NCBI GenBank assembly: GCA_026027325.1
Contig: JAMSLZ010000001.1
Coordinates: forward strand, 3,906,001-3,970,000
Length of the DNA stretch: 64,000 bases
Direction of reading: 5' to 3'
Source: Actinomucor elegans
Lineage: Eukaryota > Mucoromycota > Mucoromycetes > Mucorales > Mucoraceae
Shown here: in pieces, positions 24,118 through 35,017 of the stretch
Layout: each line of letters opens with the position of its first letter
Numbering within the stretch: position 1 is the first letter of the stretch
The notes under the pieces: model-generated
What the model was told of the DNA's origin: nothing
What the model saw: only the letters and a program-made list of their open reading frames with translations
Database searches by the model: none
Position numbers and translations under genes: made by a program

Positions 24118-25606
24118 CTACTGATTTTCGGTCACCTTGATTACGATTTTACCCATAGACTTGTTACTTTCGAGATACTTGTGAGCATCGATAATATCTT
24201 CCCAGTTGAATACTTTGTCTACAAAGACCTTTAATGTACCATCATGCTTGGCAAAGTGATCGACAACAGCGTGTTGATAGATGGCATCACGTAATCTTGC
24301 TTGATATTCCAAAGAACGAGCGCGGAGGTTGGAGCCTTCAATCTATTGAAATTCATTAGTTTTCATATTACTAAATCATTGGCTCTAAGAGGAAGGTCCT
24401 ACTCTTAATCTCTTGCGAAGCAAAGGAGCAATATCAAACTTTTCAATGATAGTACCTGCGTTAAATCAATTAGTACAAGACAAGTAGTCAAGCGCGCTTA
24501 TTACTTACCACTCATAAAGGCCAAAATGACCATATGACCATCGACACCGAGAACTTCGATGTTTTGGTCCCAATAGTTCTTTCCAATAAAGTCGATCAAG
24601 ACGTTTACACCCTTCTTGTTTGTTTCTTGTAAAATCTACCTTTGTGGTTAGTAAAAAAAAAAAGGCTGACGGTTCTACATAGACTTACGACATCAGACCA
24701 GTTTTCGGTCTTGTAGTTGATGGCCTTGGTAGCTCCAATACTTTCACAAAATTTGATCTTATCATCCGAACCAACAGTAACAAAGATACGATTACTAGAA
24801 AGATATATCAAAACCAACTATATGAGTATCTTAATTTACAAGCCCAAGAAATGCATTCTTACGCTCCGGCTTCCTTGGCCAATTGGATAGCAGCAATACC
24901 AACGCCAGAAGCACCGGCATGAATAAGAACGTCCTGTCCCTTCTTCATCTCACCGACAAAGAACAAAGCTTGGTAAGCAGTAAACCAAGTTTCAGGAATG
25001 GCAGCAGCTTCTTCGAAAGACAAAGCATCTGGCTTATGCATAGTAAGAGCCTCTTCCAATACAGCATACTGGGACAAATCGTTTAGAAAAAATCAGATGA
25101 AACACAAAGTATTTTTCTTACCTCGGCATACGCTCCTCCGGGCATAAGGCCAAACACAGCATCTCCCACCTTGAACTCTTTTACTAAACCAAACATGTAA
25201 GAACTATGTATCATTTATCAAGCAATCGATTCATATACTTGTAACTTACCATTTTTCCCTACACTCTCGACGACGCCAGATACCTCAACACCAAGAATTG
25301 GGCTCCAATCTGCAACAACTGGATATTTACCTTCTCTTTGCAAGATATCCATACGGTTAAGGGCAAAGCACTTGACCTGTCAAATTTGATCAGTGACCCA
25401 TGCATATTTTTCTTTTTGTATGAGTGGATGCTTTTTACCTTGACCAAAATTTCGGTATCTTTAGGTGTAGGTGTTTGGAACTCTCCAAGAGAAAGTTGAG
25501 ACGCGTCACCTTTACAAAAAAAAAATGTATTAGACAAGTGGATGTTATGGAATAAAGAATATCAAAAAAAAACAGTACCAGGTGCTTTAACGAGAACAGC
25601 GCGCAT
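24118..25606 (-). CDS. NAD(P)H:quinone oxidoreductase, zinc-free MDR family (PIG3/Qor-like)
   Basis: Nine exons read leftwards (25606-25579, 25509-25439, 25376-25250, 25183-25122, 25068-24863, 24794-24689, 24635-24509, 24455-24403, 24342-24118) give 334 residues. The start MRAVLVKAPGDASQLSLGEF is typical of quinone-oxidoreductase-type MDR enzymes. The GroES-like part includes LGVEVSGVVESVG and VGDAVFGLMPGGAYAEYAV. The Rossmann part has VLIHAGASGVGIAAIQLAK, where AxxGVG binds NADPH, and no zinc-binding cysteine cluster. VLIDFIGKNYW and KSMGKIVI near the end match the TP53I3/PIG3 subgroup. It probably reduces quinones in the cytosol; the substrate is not readable. The gene is unusually intron-rich. 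It is convergent with RPL12, about 220 bp apart. Confidence 0.88.
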
Positions 25607-26687
25607 TTTATGTATATATTATGAGAAAGTAGAAAGAGGACCAATCTGTCCCTCCACAGCCTCAATTTTATAGACGCGAGATTGCATTACTAATTGATCT
25701 GAGCCTGAAACGATTAGTAATGATCGCTTAAGTTTGAAGGCTAATAATAAGAATTTTGGCCTATCTCTTGATTGATCGAGAATATGGCACCGGGGAATCT
25801 TTTTTACTTCCTTGCTTAATTTGAACTTTGTCATGTTTTAAAGGGATTATTCACCCAATAAGACTATAGAACAATGGAGCCAACAGATGCATGAGATAAG
25901 TACTAAGAAAAAAAAAAAAAAAAAAAAGATTGAAAATGGAGACGTATGATATTGATCTTACGACAGAGACTGAATTATCCTACCAGGAGAGGGATAGATA
26001 CAGCCATGTTCTATGCCAATATATAGAATTTTAATTGTAATATCTCTGGACTATATTGATCAAGCTTTTGATACACTTGATGGCAGCACAAGGCACTTTA
26101 ATTCCCGGGGAGATTGGGTAAGAAGTCCAAGGCATCCTCCACAAAAATTAGGAAATTACAAAACTATCGCTTATGTTGTTAACAAGCCAAGATAAAACTT
26201 TGATTATAGGGAAATATGTACACTTTAAAAAAAAATCTTTTGTTTTACACCATTCGAAATGAAGACAAGGGCTCCATAAGCTTTATTAAGGTAATAAAAG
26301 CATTTATTTGCAGCTATCACCTTCTACATAGTCTTGCTTTCTGATAGATTTCTTGTGTCTGAGAAATGTTATTAGACCCCAATGTCGCATCTGATGAGTA
26401 GCCCATGCGTAGAATGAATTGCTGCATCTGTTGCAGTTCAATTATTTAAATACCTTTCATGGCTTAGTAATATTATTAAAGTGTTTTCTAAGATTTAACT
26501 GAGCTATAGCACGAGCCATAGCAACATGATTTTAAATTGACCGCAGATACGATAGATATTGCAATTTATTATTTACAGAATAAGAACGGATTTGAAAGGA
26601 ATACGAGTATAAGTATTAGTAGAAGAATATAATATGATATAAAGTATTGTACGATTGGGCTATTCCAAACGATTAAAGTGCAGAAAA
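25607..26687. other. intergenic with one repeat copy
   Basis: 5' flank of the oxidoreductase gene and 3' flank of the transporter gene. It has a long A run near 25908-25927 and no supported gene. Confidence 0.55.
26368..26436 (+). repeat. dispersed repeat, plus-oriented, full core
   Basis: Shows CCAATGTCGCATCTGATGAG then GCCCATGCGTAGAATGAATT and GCTGCATCTG. The tail AGAATGAATTGCTGCATCTG matches the CCAGAATGAGCAACTGCGTC tail at 30451-30471. Confidence 0.6.
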
Positions 26688-28457
26688 TCAATTTTTAGAA
26701 GTAATACTGCAATGGTTTGAGTTAGTCTTGTCAAGTTTCTCTTCGTGAGTAAACACTTCTAGTTTCTTGTCTTGTTCACATATCAATTCCTTATCTTGCT
26801 TCATTTGGGCGAGTTCCTTTTCGGCATTCCATACAAGCAAGGACTTGGTAGAAAAGACAACATCCAACTCTTCCAAAGTCTTGTTACTGGTTTCAGGATA
26901 TAACGCCCAAACAACTGGAATAGCTAAAAAGTTAAAGGCACCAAAGATCAAGAAAGTAATCCAACCGATACTAGCAATCATTGGAGGTGTAATTTCCATG
27001 ACAAGAGCATTGCCGACAGACCAGCCAACCACAGACCATGCACCGCCCTTGGCTCTGACCTTGGTAGGATAGATTTCAACAGGATAGAGCCATGGCACGG
27101 TCAACCAGGTCATACCAAAAAATGCAGTATAGAGGAAGGTAAATACAGTAGCACCGATACCGTAACCAAGCGGGTTCTGTTGCATAATTTCGGGTTTAGT
27201 AAGGACAGCTACCATAATCAGAGAGATGCCTTGGCAGACAGCGCCATAAAACAATGTGAACCGTCTACCCCACTTGTCCAAAGTGAATACGGCTACAAGC
27301 GTAGATAACATATAACTGACATTGTTGATTCCAGAAAGCAACTGAGATGTTTTTTCACTGAAGCCAGCGCTTTGAAACACCAAAGGCGCGTACACGGTGA
27401 TTACACCAATACCTGTCAATTCTTGGATGATTTGAAGCCAAATAGACAGGTGAACACGTCGAGAGATATTTAGATTATCTTTTTTAAAGAGCATACTCAA
27501 GTAGCCAGGTTCACCGCCGCTTTCTTCTTCCTTGATATTAGTCAAAATCTCATTGTACTCTCTTGTCACTTCAGGATGATTTGGATCGCCATCACCTCGA
27601 AGGGCAGCCAGAATTTCGAGACCTTCTTGTTGGCGTCCTTTCTTCAGTAACCATCGAGGAGATTCAGGGAAGAAGCTGATACCAGCAGCAAGAATTACCA
27701 AAGGAATCAACTGAAATGCGATAGGAAATCTCCATCTAAAGCTGCCTTCAGTATAGGCTAAACCATATGCAAGCCAATACTATATATGCATATGATGAAT
27801 GTTAAAAAAAAAGGGAATCTGTTGGCACATATCAGTAGTAATGAACTTACAGCAACTACAACACCAAAGATATTAGCAGTAAACTCCAATGCCAGCATCA
27901 TACCGCGAGAAGTATGATGGGAAGTTTCAGCGCTCCATACTGGCACTACGGCATTACTGAGAGAATGACAATAAAGTATTAGTACAAGTCGTTATCAAAG
28001 GGAATCTATGACTACTTACAGATGGCCGGTGCCTACGCCTGTAATGATACGAGAACAGATCATCCATGCGACATTTTGTGCTCCAGTTTGTAAGCAAGCG
28101 CCAAAGATGGCGATAGCGCAGCCCAAGATGATTGTCTTGATTCTGCCTACTCTGTCAGAAATCCAACCGCCAATCAGAGCACCGATCAATGTACCAGCAT
28201 AATAAACGGCTACTACACCACCCAGTAAAGCTTCGTTTGTACGTAGGCCCATAATGTTTATATAGTCTGGAGATATATTCACACCGCTCATAACACCCTG
28301 ATCATACTATATATACAATTTACTCAATTTCAACTATTCCTCCATATGCATATATACTTACACCAAAGAAAAAGATACTAAGGCCAGCAGCAAAGTTGAT
28401 GACATGGACTAGATTATTTCCTTTGAAATAACGATGCACAGCAAGTTTACTTTTCAT
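26688..28457 (-). CDS. MFS sugar transporter (SP family)
   Basis: Four exons read leftwards (28457-28362, 28306-28020, 27956-27851, 27779-26688) give 526 residues. Twelve hydrophobic spans are expected. Family signatures are all present: FFGYDQGVMSGV in span 1, GGWISDRVGRIKTI between spans 2 and 3, SRIITGVGTGHL, PESPRWLLKKGRQQEG before the central loop, WLQIIQELTGIG (the 'QQxTG' motif, here QELTG) and PWLYPVEIYPTKVRAKG, then YPETSNKTLEELD at the end of span 12. The C-terminal tail is charged (KELAQMKQDKELICEQD) and cytosolic. The QQ-to-QE change in 'QQxTGxN' and ITVYAP rather than INYYAP set it apart from classical hexose carriers, so the substrate is uncertain. It lies at the plasma membrane by family. 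Confidence 0.92.
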
Positions 28458-29765
28458 ATTCAACAAGAAGATATTTAATGTTGATAGTGATTGAATGCAC
28501 CTGCTTTATATATATTATATATCTTTTCCGTTTCCCCACATCTAATAAGTGACATCATGAAGCATGGATTCGATGTGACACACTCTTTTACCAAAATTAT
28601 GTTAAAATATACGATTTGTTAACCTTGAAAGATTAATCGTCCTTATGATTGGGCCATAATTTCCGGAGTATGCACTTTGCAGCTGTGTGAGAAGGGGTAG
28701 AGAAAAGCCAAAAGGAGACTATTGTCGTGTTATGTTATATGACAAGTGACCTTTTTCATCGCTGTCAAACGGATAAGACATGTTCTTGTTACATTACATG
28801 TCATTTTTTAATACACAAGTGGCTGAATCAAAGACAATAAGATATATACTATCTACACATTCATTTAGATATCCGCAATAAAAGTAGAACCTTATGATAT
28901 CCCTTGTAATTTATATTATGTTATAAAAAAAAGGGCTAGTCTTTTTGTATTTTAGTTTTTCTTTTTTTTTTCAGGGACAGGATGACTCAGCTATTGTGAT
29001 GAGTAGAGTATTACTTTTGTTTAGGAATCCAATTGTAATAGTGGGTCATTTCATATATCAAGCCATTCAGTTTGTTGCATTTTCTGTTGAATGCTTACCG
29101 GTCTTTATGTCTTTTTTTTTTTTTTTTTTTTTTTACTTGGATCAAGGTCACACGGAAAGCAAAGATAGTAAAAACAATTAACCGGGGTAGTAAATAGTAT
29201 ACTTGATCCGGTTCTTCGGTGTCAAATGACTATATCAGCTCTTTGAGGGTTCATAAGGGATCAGAGTCAATAACAGCAATGCAATGTTAGTCAAAGTCCC
29301 TATTTATGAAAAACCATACTATGCAGTTTGCATACGTCTGATATACAATAACAGAGCCAAGTTCATGATTCCACTAGCAATTTATTAGTTTTAAAGGGGG
29401 AAATGAGCTACAATGTTTTATCTACTACGCATGTCCAAACTCCAGAAAATGGTATTCTACGAAACCCAGTGTTCTCGCACAAAAGTCTATTATGTTTTGG
29501 ATAAGGCAATACAATGAAAAAAAAAAACAATTGATCGTCAACTAATGAAAGTTATAAAATTAACAAACGTGCCCAAAATTATTCAATAAAAAGCATTAGA
29601 ATCAAATTGAAGTTTCATAAAAAGAAATGGCTTATTCAGAGTATGTATTTCACATCAGATGTGACATTTGATCGCGATCAACCAGTAGATCTAGAGACTA
29701 GTAGTACACCAAGTCAATTTCCAAAGCAGGAGTATTTTAAAAAATTTTAGTTAAAATTCGATGCC

Positions 29766-29952
29766 TAAAAATAGATACCATGGTGTATAGAGCTATAGGT
29801 AAAGATTCAAGCTTTGTTTTTAATTAGTTTTATAAATATTTATATATTTTTTTTTCGAATGGTATGCATTTTAAAAAACAATTACAAGAATACTATTATT
29901 CTAAGAGGCAAAGAAAAAAAAAAAAAAAAAAAGTATAACGTCGGAGTTGTTG
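29766..29952 (+). repeat. left inner arm of the inverted repeat
   Basis: Pairs with 30171-30356 with only a handful of differences by eye, including an A tract of about 20 facing a T tract of about 22. Confidence 0.75.
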
Positions 29953-30170
29953 GGCATTCTTCAATCCTTCTGCTGAATGTCATTGGCTATCGATAATTGA
30001 ATGAACAGCCCGCGGCACCATGGGCCTGAAAAACGTTCTCTAAATTTTTGATCGCCTCTACATCAACAATCAACCATAATAAAACTTTTAATTTTGGAAT
30101 ATAGATAAAATAGATTATATTTTTTGAATTAATAGATGTTCGCAGCTGTATACTTGTTTTTGCAGTTGGC

Positions 30171-30356
30171 AAATAACTCCGACGTTATACTTTTTTTTTT
30201 TTTTTTTTTTCTTTGCCTCGTAGAATAATAGTATTCTTGTAATTGTTTTATAAAATGCATACCATTCGAAAAAAAATATAAATATTTATAAAACTAATTA
30301 AAAACAAAGTCTGAATCTTTACCTATAGCTCTATACACCATGATATCTATTTTTTT
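30171..30356 (-). repeat. right inner arm of the inverted repeat
   Basis: Reverse complement of 29766-29952. Visible differences are TATCATGG for TACCATGG, CAGAC for CAAGC, CTACGAGG for CTAAGAGG, and homopolymer length. Confidence 0.75.
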
Positions 30357-31228
30357 CAGGTATTAAATGTCTGCTTCAGAAATTTGCATGACATACTACT
30401 AGATCTGCCGACCGATCTCGATCAAATATCGCATTTGAATAATAATTCATGTCCAGAATGAGCAACTGCGTCTGGTAAAACTCCAAGTGTGTTTCAGTTT
30501 CTCTATTTTAATAAATGTATTATTGCGTATGAACCTTGACTCGTTGATTTTTGTCTATCTTCCAAGTAGACAACCAGTGCTTTGAATACGGCTGAGTGTG
30601 AATCTTTGGGAACTACATAGATGATGAAGGTATTGTTGAAAAAAAGATAGGACTATGGCCAGGTGCATGCTTTGGTGTACGACTCACGGATGATTACGGC
30701 TATTAAGGCAATTTCCGAATCGCATGATACAAATGCATATTCCTTATTCTCAACAATGTAAGCCAAGAGCTCCTCCCCTTTCTTTTTTGGTGTAACTTGT
30801 TCATATAAAGATGATTCCGTATATTTTTTTTAAAGTCATAGACTTGTCTTTTTGGAATGAAAAGTGCATTCCCAATAGTGCCTGTGCATACTTTTAATTT
30901 GCGTTTCCAATTCGCTTGTGCGTGCTTTTTTTAAAAAAAATACGCGTCTACAGAGCACAAAAAAAAATAACATCCAGTGCTTATGTACAACAAATTAACT
31001 TGCCACAATTCTCAACAAACATAACCGGTTTCCCCCATTCCATACTGCAGTTGTACAAGATATGTTCCAACATAAAGGTAAATGGGATAGACTATGTTTC
31101 CAATTCTCAAAGAGACAGAAAATCTAAAACTTGTCAAGTGACGTCTTTGTTTCAGTAGAAGAGATTTGTATTAAATACTGTCTTTTTTTTTTCTTTTTTT
31201 TTTTCTTTTTCTTTATCACCAAAGCAAT

Positions 31229-31543
31229 ATGTCAAAGTCAAGTCGTTTAGAGAACAGAGATCCTATTATGAAGGATGATCAATTCTCACTTCGATATGGT
31301 AATCCTATCCAGGTTATACACGATGTACAAAAGCAAAAAATCGATACATTTGAACCCACCAAAGAACACGTTTCTGGCACTTTAGCAAGCGCCATCGGAG
31401 ATGTACTTGCAACTGAGAAGAAGCCATTAACTAGAGAAGATTCTACTAGCTTTATACGGGATCCTACCGTTTGCTCGGATTTTTATCACAACAAGAATGG
31501 CAGTGTGAGCGAAACAGAACATACAGTTTATAATAAAAAATAG
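31229..31543 (+). CDS. small protein of unknown function (104 residues)
   Basis: A single-exon frame from the first ATG after a long polypyrimidine leader (31181-31214) to a TAG. The sequence is hydrophilic, with no signal peptide or membrane span: MSKSSRLENRDPIMKDDQFS at the start, then FSLRYGNPIQVIHDVQ and a segment LASAIGDVLATEKKPLTRED, and a Tyr/Asn/Lys end. I do not recognise a family. The strong promoter-like context, lack of in-frame stops and balanced composition make it a likely gene. It ends 175 bp before a gene for a Sec7-domain protein on the same strand; nothing links them functionally. Confidence 0.6.
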   Translation: MSKSSRLENRDPIMKDDQFSLRYGNPIQVIHDVQKQKIDTFEPTKEHVSGTLASAIGDVLATEKKPLTREDSTSFIRDPTVCSDFYHNKNGSVSETEHTVYNKK

Positions 31544-31717
31544 TTTTTGTGCTAGTCCAAGTACAGTAAGGCACTATGCAACCAATGCTAGAAGGACTTG
31601 CACTACATGAGATAATTTTGGTGTGCCCCGATTAAACTACACTCCATTAATTGTTTGTCTTTTTGTCACTCCTTCCTCTTTCTTTTCTTTTTTGTTTTAA
31701 ATATATATTACATATAG

Positions 31718-33066
31718 ATGAATTCACCAAAAAGAAACCATTCCTTGGTTCATTTGAATGAACACTTGGCTGTGCCTACACCCCAACGCTCTTCATCTAT
31801 TACTCGACTTGCTAGGTCGAGTTCCCTATCCCATTTACATCGAAAGGTATAAAAAAAAAAACTGCTTTCTCGATGTGAGACTAATTATTATATAATAGAC
31901 ACCAACACGATCAAATTCACTACCTCAGAAGCCTATCAAAGTCAATTACAATGCACCATTACCTCCTATACCTCCTTTTCTGTTAGAAGAACAACCCAAG
32001 ATCATTCCACCTACACGTTCTACCAGTCTTTTACGTCAACCTCGCAAAATTGTCAAAAATCACGCAGACGAAGATATTACAAAGGCGTTGTTGGAATGGA
32101 AACACAAGTCTTTGTTTAAAGTAGATTGGGCCAACATGTTTTCACCTTCCGTTGAATTATGGAAAATGAACGATAACATCTTTGGGTCTGTAGAAGATCT
32201 TTTGAATTTTAAAAATAATGATTCAGACAGTGTAGAAATAGAAAGGGTTTCCAACGCGCTTTGGATGGAAGATGAATCTTTTGTGACAAAAAAAGAGATT
32301 GCAGCCTATCTTGGTAAACTGTACGTTAATTGATAAGGTCTCGAACTCTGATTAACAATGAAACAAATAGGGATCCTTTTTGCCATTGCGTATTAAAGCA
32401 ATACATGGATTATTTTGATTTCACTGCTTTGAAATTAGATGAAGCATTCAGGTAATACTAAAAATAAGAAATAAAAAAACTTTACGTGTGTATCACTTAC
32501 ATAAAATAGGAAATTATGCTCCAAACTTTATTTCAAAGCCGAAGCACAAGAAATTGATCGTATTTTGGAGGTCTTTTCTTACAAATATTGGCATTCCAAT
32601 ATAGACAGTCAAACAACTTATCGAAATGCTGGTAAGTCAAGAAAAATCAAAGCATAATGACTAAAACTAATCTCATTATAGACATTGTCTATACAATCAC
32701 ATATTCCATCATGTTACTCAACACGGACCTTCACTTGGTACAAATTAGTTCGCATGCTAAAATGACCAGTGACTTATTCTGTGAAAATACAATGTCCACT
32801 GTCATGGAACAAAATCCTGGGGACCATGACTTGGAATTATGGAAAGAGCAGCTTGTGGCCAATTTAATGGTAAATCTATAAAATACTCACATTGTGTCAT
32901 GTACTGATCCAATCTCTCTCTCTCTCTCTAGGATATCTATACTTCAGTCAAGAACAATGGCATTTTACAACCTGTCTCTGAAGAAGAAGCGCCCAAATCA
33001 TTTTTAAAGAGGATGGGTTCAATGGCACAGCGAAAGAAAAAACTTGACTCTTCACCATCCAATTAA
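31718..33066 (+). CDS. small Sec7-domain protein, putative ARF guanine-nucleotide exchange factor
   Basis: Six exons (31718-31846, 31899-32320, 32371-32451, 32510-32631, 32682-32869, 32932-33066) give 358 residues. A Ser/Pro/Arg-rich head of about 120 residues (SSSITRLARSSSLSH, PLPPIPPFLLEE) precedes a Sec7 domain. The catalytic glutamate loop is LYFKAEAQEIDRILEVF, where the consensus is FRLPGEAQxIDR: Glu is kept, but the Pro-Gly before it is Lys-Ala. The second Sec7 motif, SIMLLNTDLH, is intact. The C-terminus ends in SFLKRMGSMAQRKKKL with no room for the PH domain that follows Sec7 in cytohesin- or Syt1-like proteins. Sec7 proteins catalyse GDP/GTP exchange on ARF GTPases in membrane traffic. 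The missing PH domain and altered loop make activity uncertain. A (CT)n run forms the end of intron 5. Confidence 0.85.
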
Positions 33067-33243
33067 AATCATTGATAGAGATTTAAACGGATCATCCTTG
33101 AAAGTCTTTTATAAGCATTGTACATATATAATAAAGTTGGCTCATATTTTTTTAAGAAAAAAAAAGAGCGTGGTATTTTGTATATTTTACTAAAAAATGA
33201 AGAGCGTATATCTCGGTTGATTGTTGAAGCAGATGTAGCAATC

Positions 33244-33277
<34 letters not shown>

Positions 33278-35017
33278 CCGTATTTCAGCTTACAATACTT
33301 TTTTTTAAAAAAAAAAGACTATAAGAATCAATTCATTGAAAAAGAGCTAGTTTTTCTTTAATGATTGTTCGGGGAGATGGATGGATCTCGGTGATTTGGT
33401 GATTATTAATGGTCGGTACCGACCCGGCTATCGTTTGAATCTCCGTAGTACTTGCAGCTTATCAAAGTTTATCGTGCACCAGCGTCTGTCGAGATGGGGT
33501 AGAGGGAAACTTGGCTAATAGAGAAACACTGCACTCTCTTCTTTCTATAATGCCCAAGAAGAAGCATTGGCCTATTTCTATTTATTATTCTGGCCTTACA
33601 CTGGCCTGCGCTTTTAAGAGGATGATCATTGTCAGTTTCATTTCCTGCCAAGTTCCCCAACGTTGTCTATAACTCAATTCGTCTTTCGCGCGCGCCAAAG
33701 GTTAAACAATACATAAAGCAATAGCCTATGAGAGCTATTCAAGAAAAAAAAACAATTTACATTTTGCCCAATAATTGCTACTACATGTTGATTCAATGGC
33801 AAAGTAAGCCTGATTTTTTTTATGAACTGGTCTTTGTCCTCATTGGTTCCTTTTTGGCTCTTTTTTATTATTATCATCTTTATATTCCGCTTGTCAAAAC
33901 ATAAAAGCCTTTAGTATCTTTTCATGTTTAATACACAATCATGAGATTAAGTTTATTTTAATGCATGAGTTTTGTTCTGTTTATTTTTCTCGAGAACTAT
34001 CGAGATACGTGAGGCTTGTTGAGGAATGTGCGAACTTGACATTTCAAGCGATCACCATTTCAAGCACCGACGTTACTTTCATGTCCCAACATATATCGAC
34101 TCACCTAGTTACCTGTTCCAGTAAATCAATGCATTAAAAAGCTCAAATTTCCTTCCAAGTCCTGGCCGAGAACTGTCAAGCCATGTTGATGGACAGATAG
34201 TATAGTGGCGGTTTAGTACATTAGAGCCAAAAACAAGTAACACAAGGTAAATCAACAAGTTTAAGTCGACTGTTTGGGCGAAGCACTATTATGCAAAACA
34301 ATACAACAGAGAAACGCCCTTAATGCAATCTAAACCATCGGTCCAATCAGGAGAGGGCCATGCTAATCTCTCGTTTAATCATTGTGTGAATTGTGTGGAG
34401 ATGGTCTTACATAATAGAGATAAAGTGTGTATAATATAAAATATATGTGTAACCATTATTTGCGGGGAGCAGAGATTGAAATTCCTTATCTTTTGAAATA
34501 TAATTCTCACGGTACTTGATTTAGCAGGCTGAGAGGAGAATTTTTGAGCGTGATCCCCGTTTAATGCGATGCTATATCTTGATCACCCAATTAGGATAGT
34601 CGGAGAACTGAATCGTCACATGAGGATGCCTGTCAAAATCTAAAGCGAATGAAAATGGTTATTCTTATCAATGCCATAAAAAGGAATTTTCATGTTTAAT
34701 GATTTTAAGGTTGATCTTGTTTATAGACCATGCTGTAAGAAGGTAGGATGGGCACAATAGCATGTAAAACGACACACAGTCATAGTGACCCTATTTTGAA
34801 ATGTGTTCCTACAAAATCTACAGTGGTATAGAAGTCAGAAATTATATTGTATAATTCCTGGGAAAACAGGTGGGAGAATTCCACGTGATAAGATCAAAGG
34901 AAAACATCTTATCAGTAAACCTCCTTATTATTTTCGTTACACGCCAATTCCCTATCCCATATAAATATCGGGTCTCTTTTTTTTTTTTTTTTTTTTAATT
35001 TTATATTTACTCTTACA
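33067..35017. other. 2 kb intergenic, promoter of the CSL gene at right end
   Basis: No gene seen. A T28-like tract lies near 33247-33274. The last 160 bases hold an E-box, two GATA motifs, a TATAAATA-like element (34961-34968) and a long T tract just before the ATG. Confidence 0.55.
34876..34918. promoter_or_regulatory. E-box and paired GATA motifs upstream of the CSL gene
   Basis: CCACGTGATAAG (palindromic CACGTG fused to TGATAAG) is followed about 15 bases later by CTTATCAG, the same GATA site in reverse. These lie 100-140 bp before the ATG. Binding is inferred from consensus only. Confidence 0.4.

Larger units (their letters stand above)
29655..30475. mobile_element. non-coding nested inverted-repeat element (MITE- or hairpin-like)
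   Basis: The ends are inverted copies of the dispersed repeat core: ATCAGATGTGACATTTGATC at 29655 on the left, and GATCAAATATCGCATTTGAA at 30419 on the right. Inside them AGATCTAGTAGTA-type strings and further similar sequence continue inwards, though diverged. From about 29766 to 29952 and from 30171 to 30356 the two arms are almost identical when one is reverse-complemented (both contain ACGTCGGAGTT, CGAATGGTATGCATTTTA and AGAGCTATAGGTAAAGATTC). A unique spacer of about 218 bp lies between. No transposase frame is present, so it would be non-autonomous. A transcript would fold into a dsRNA stem of about 185 bp. Confidence 0.7.
28458..31228. other. 2.8 kb intergenic region with nested inverted-repeat element
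   Basis: Apart from the hairpin element at about 29655-30475 nothing is recognised. A T23 run lies near 29110-29132, and a long polypyrimidine stretch (31181-31214) forms the leader of the next gene. Confidence 0.55.
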
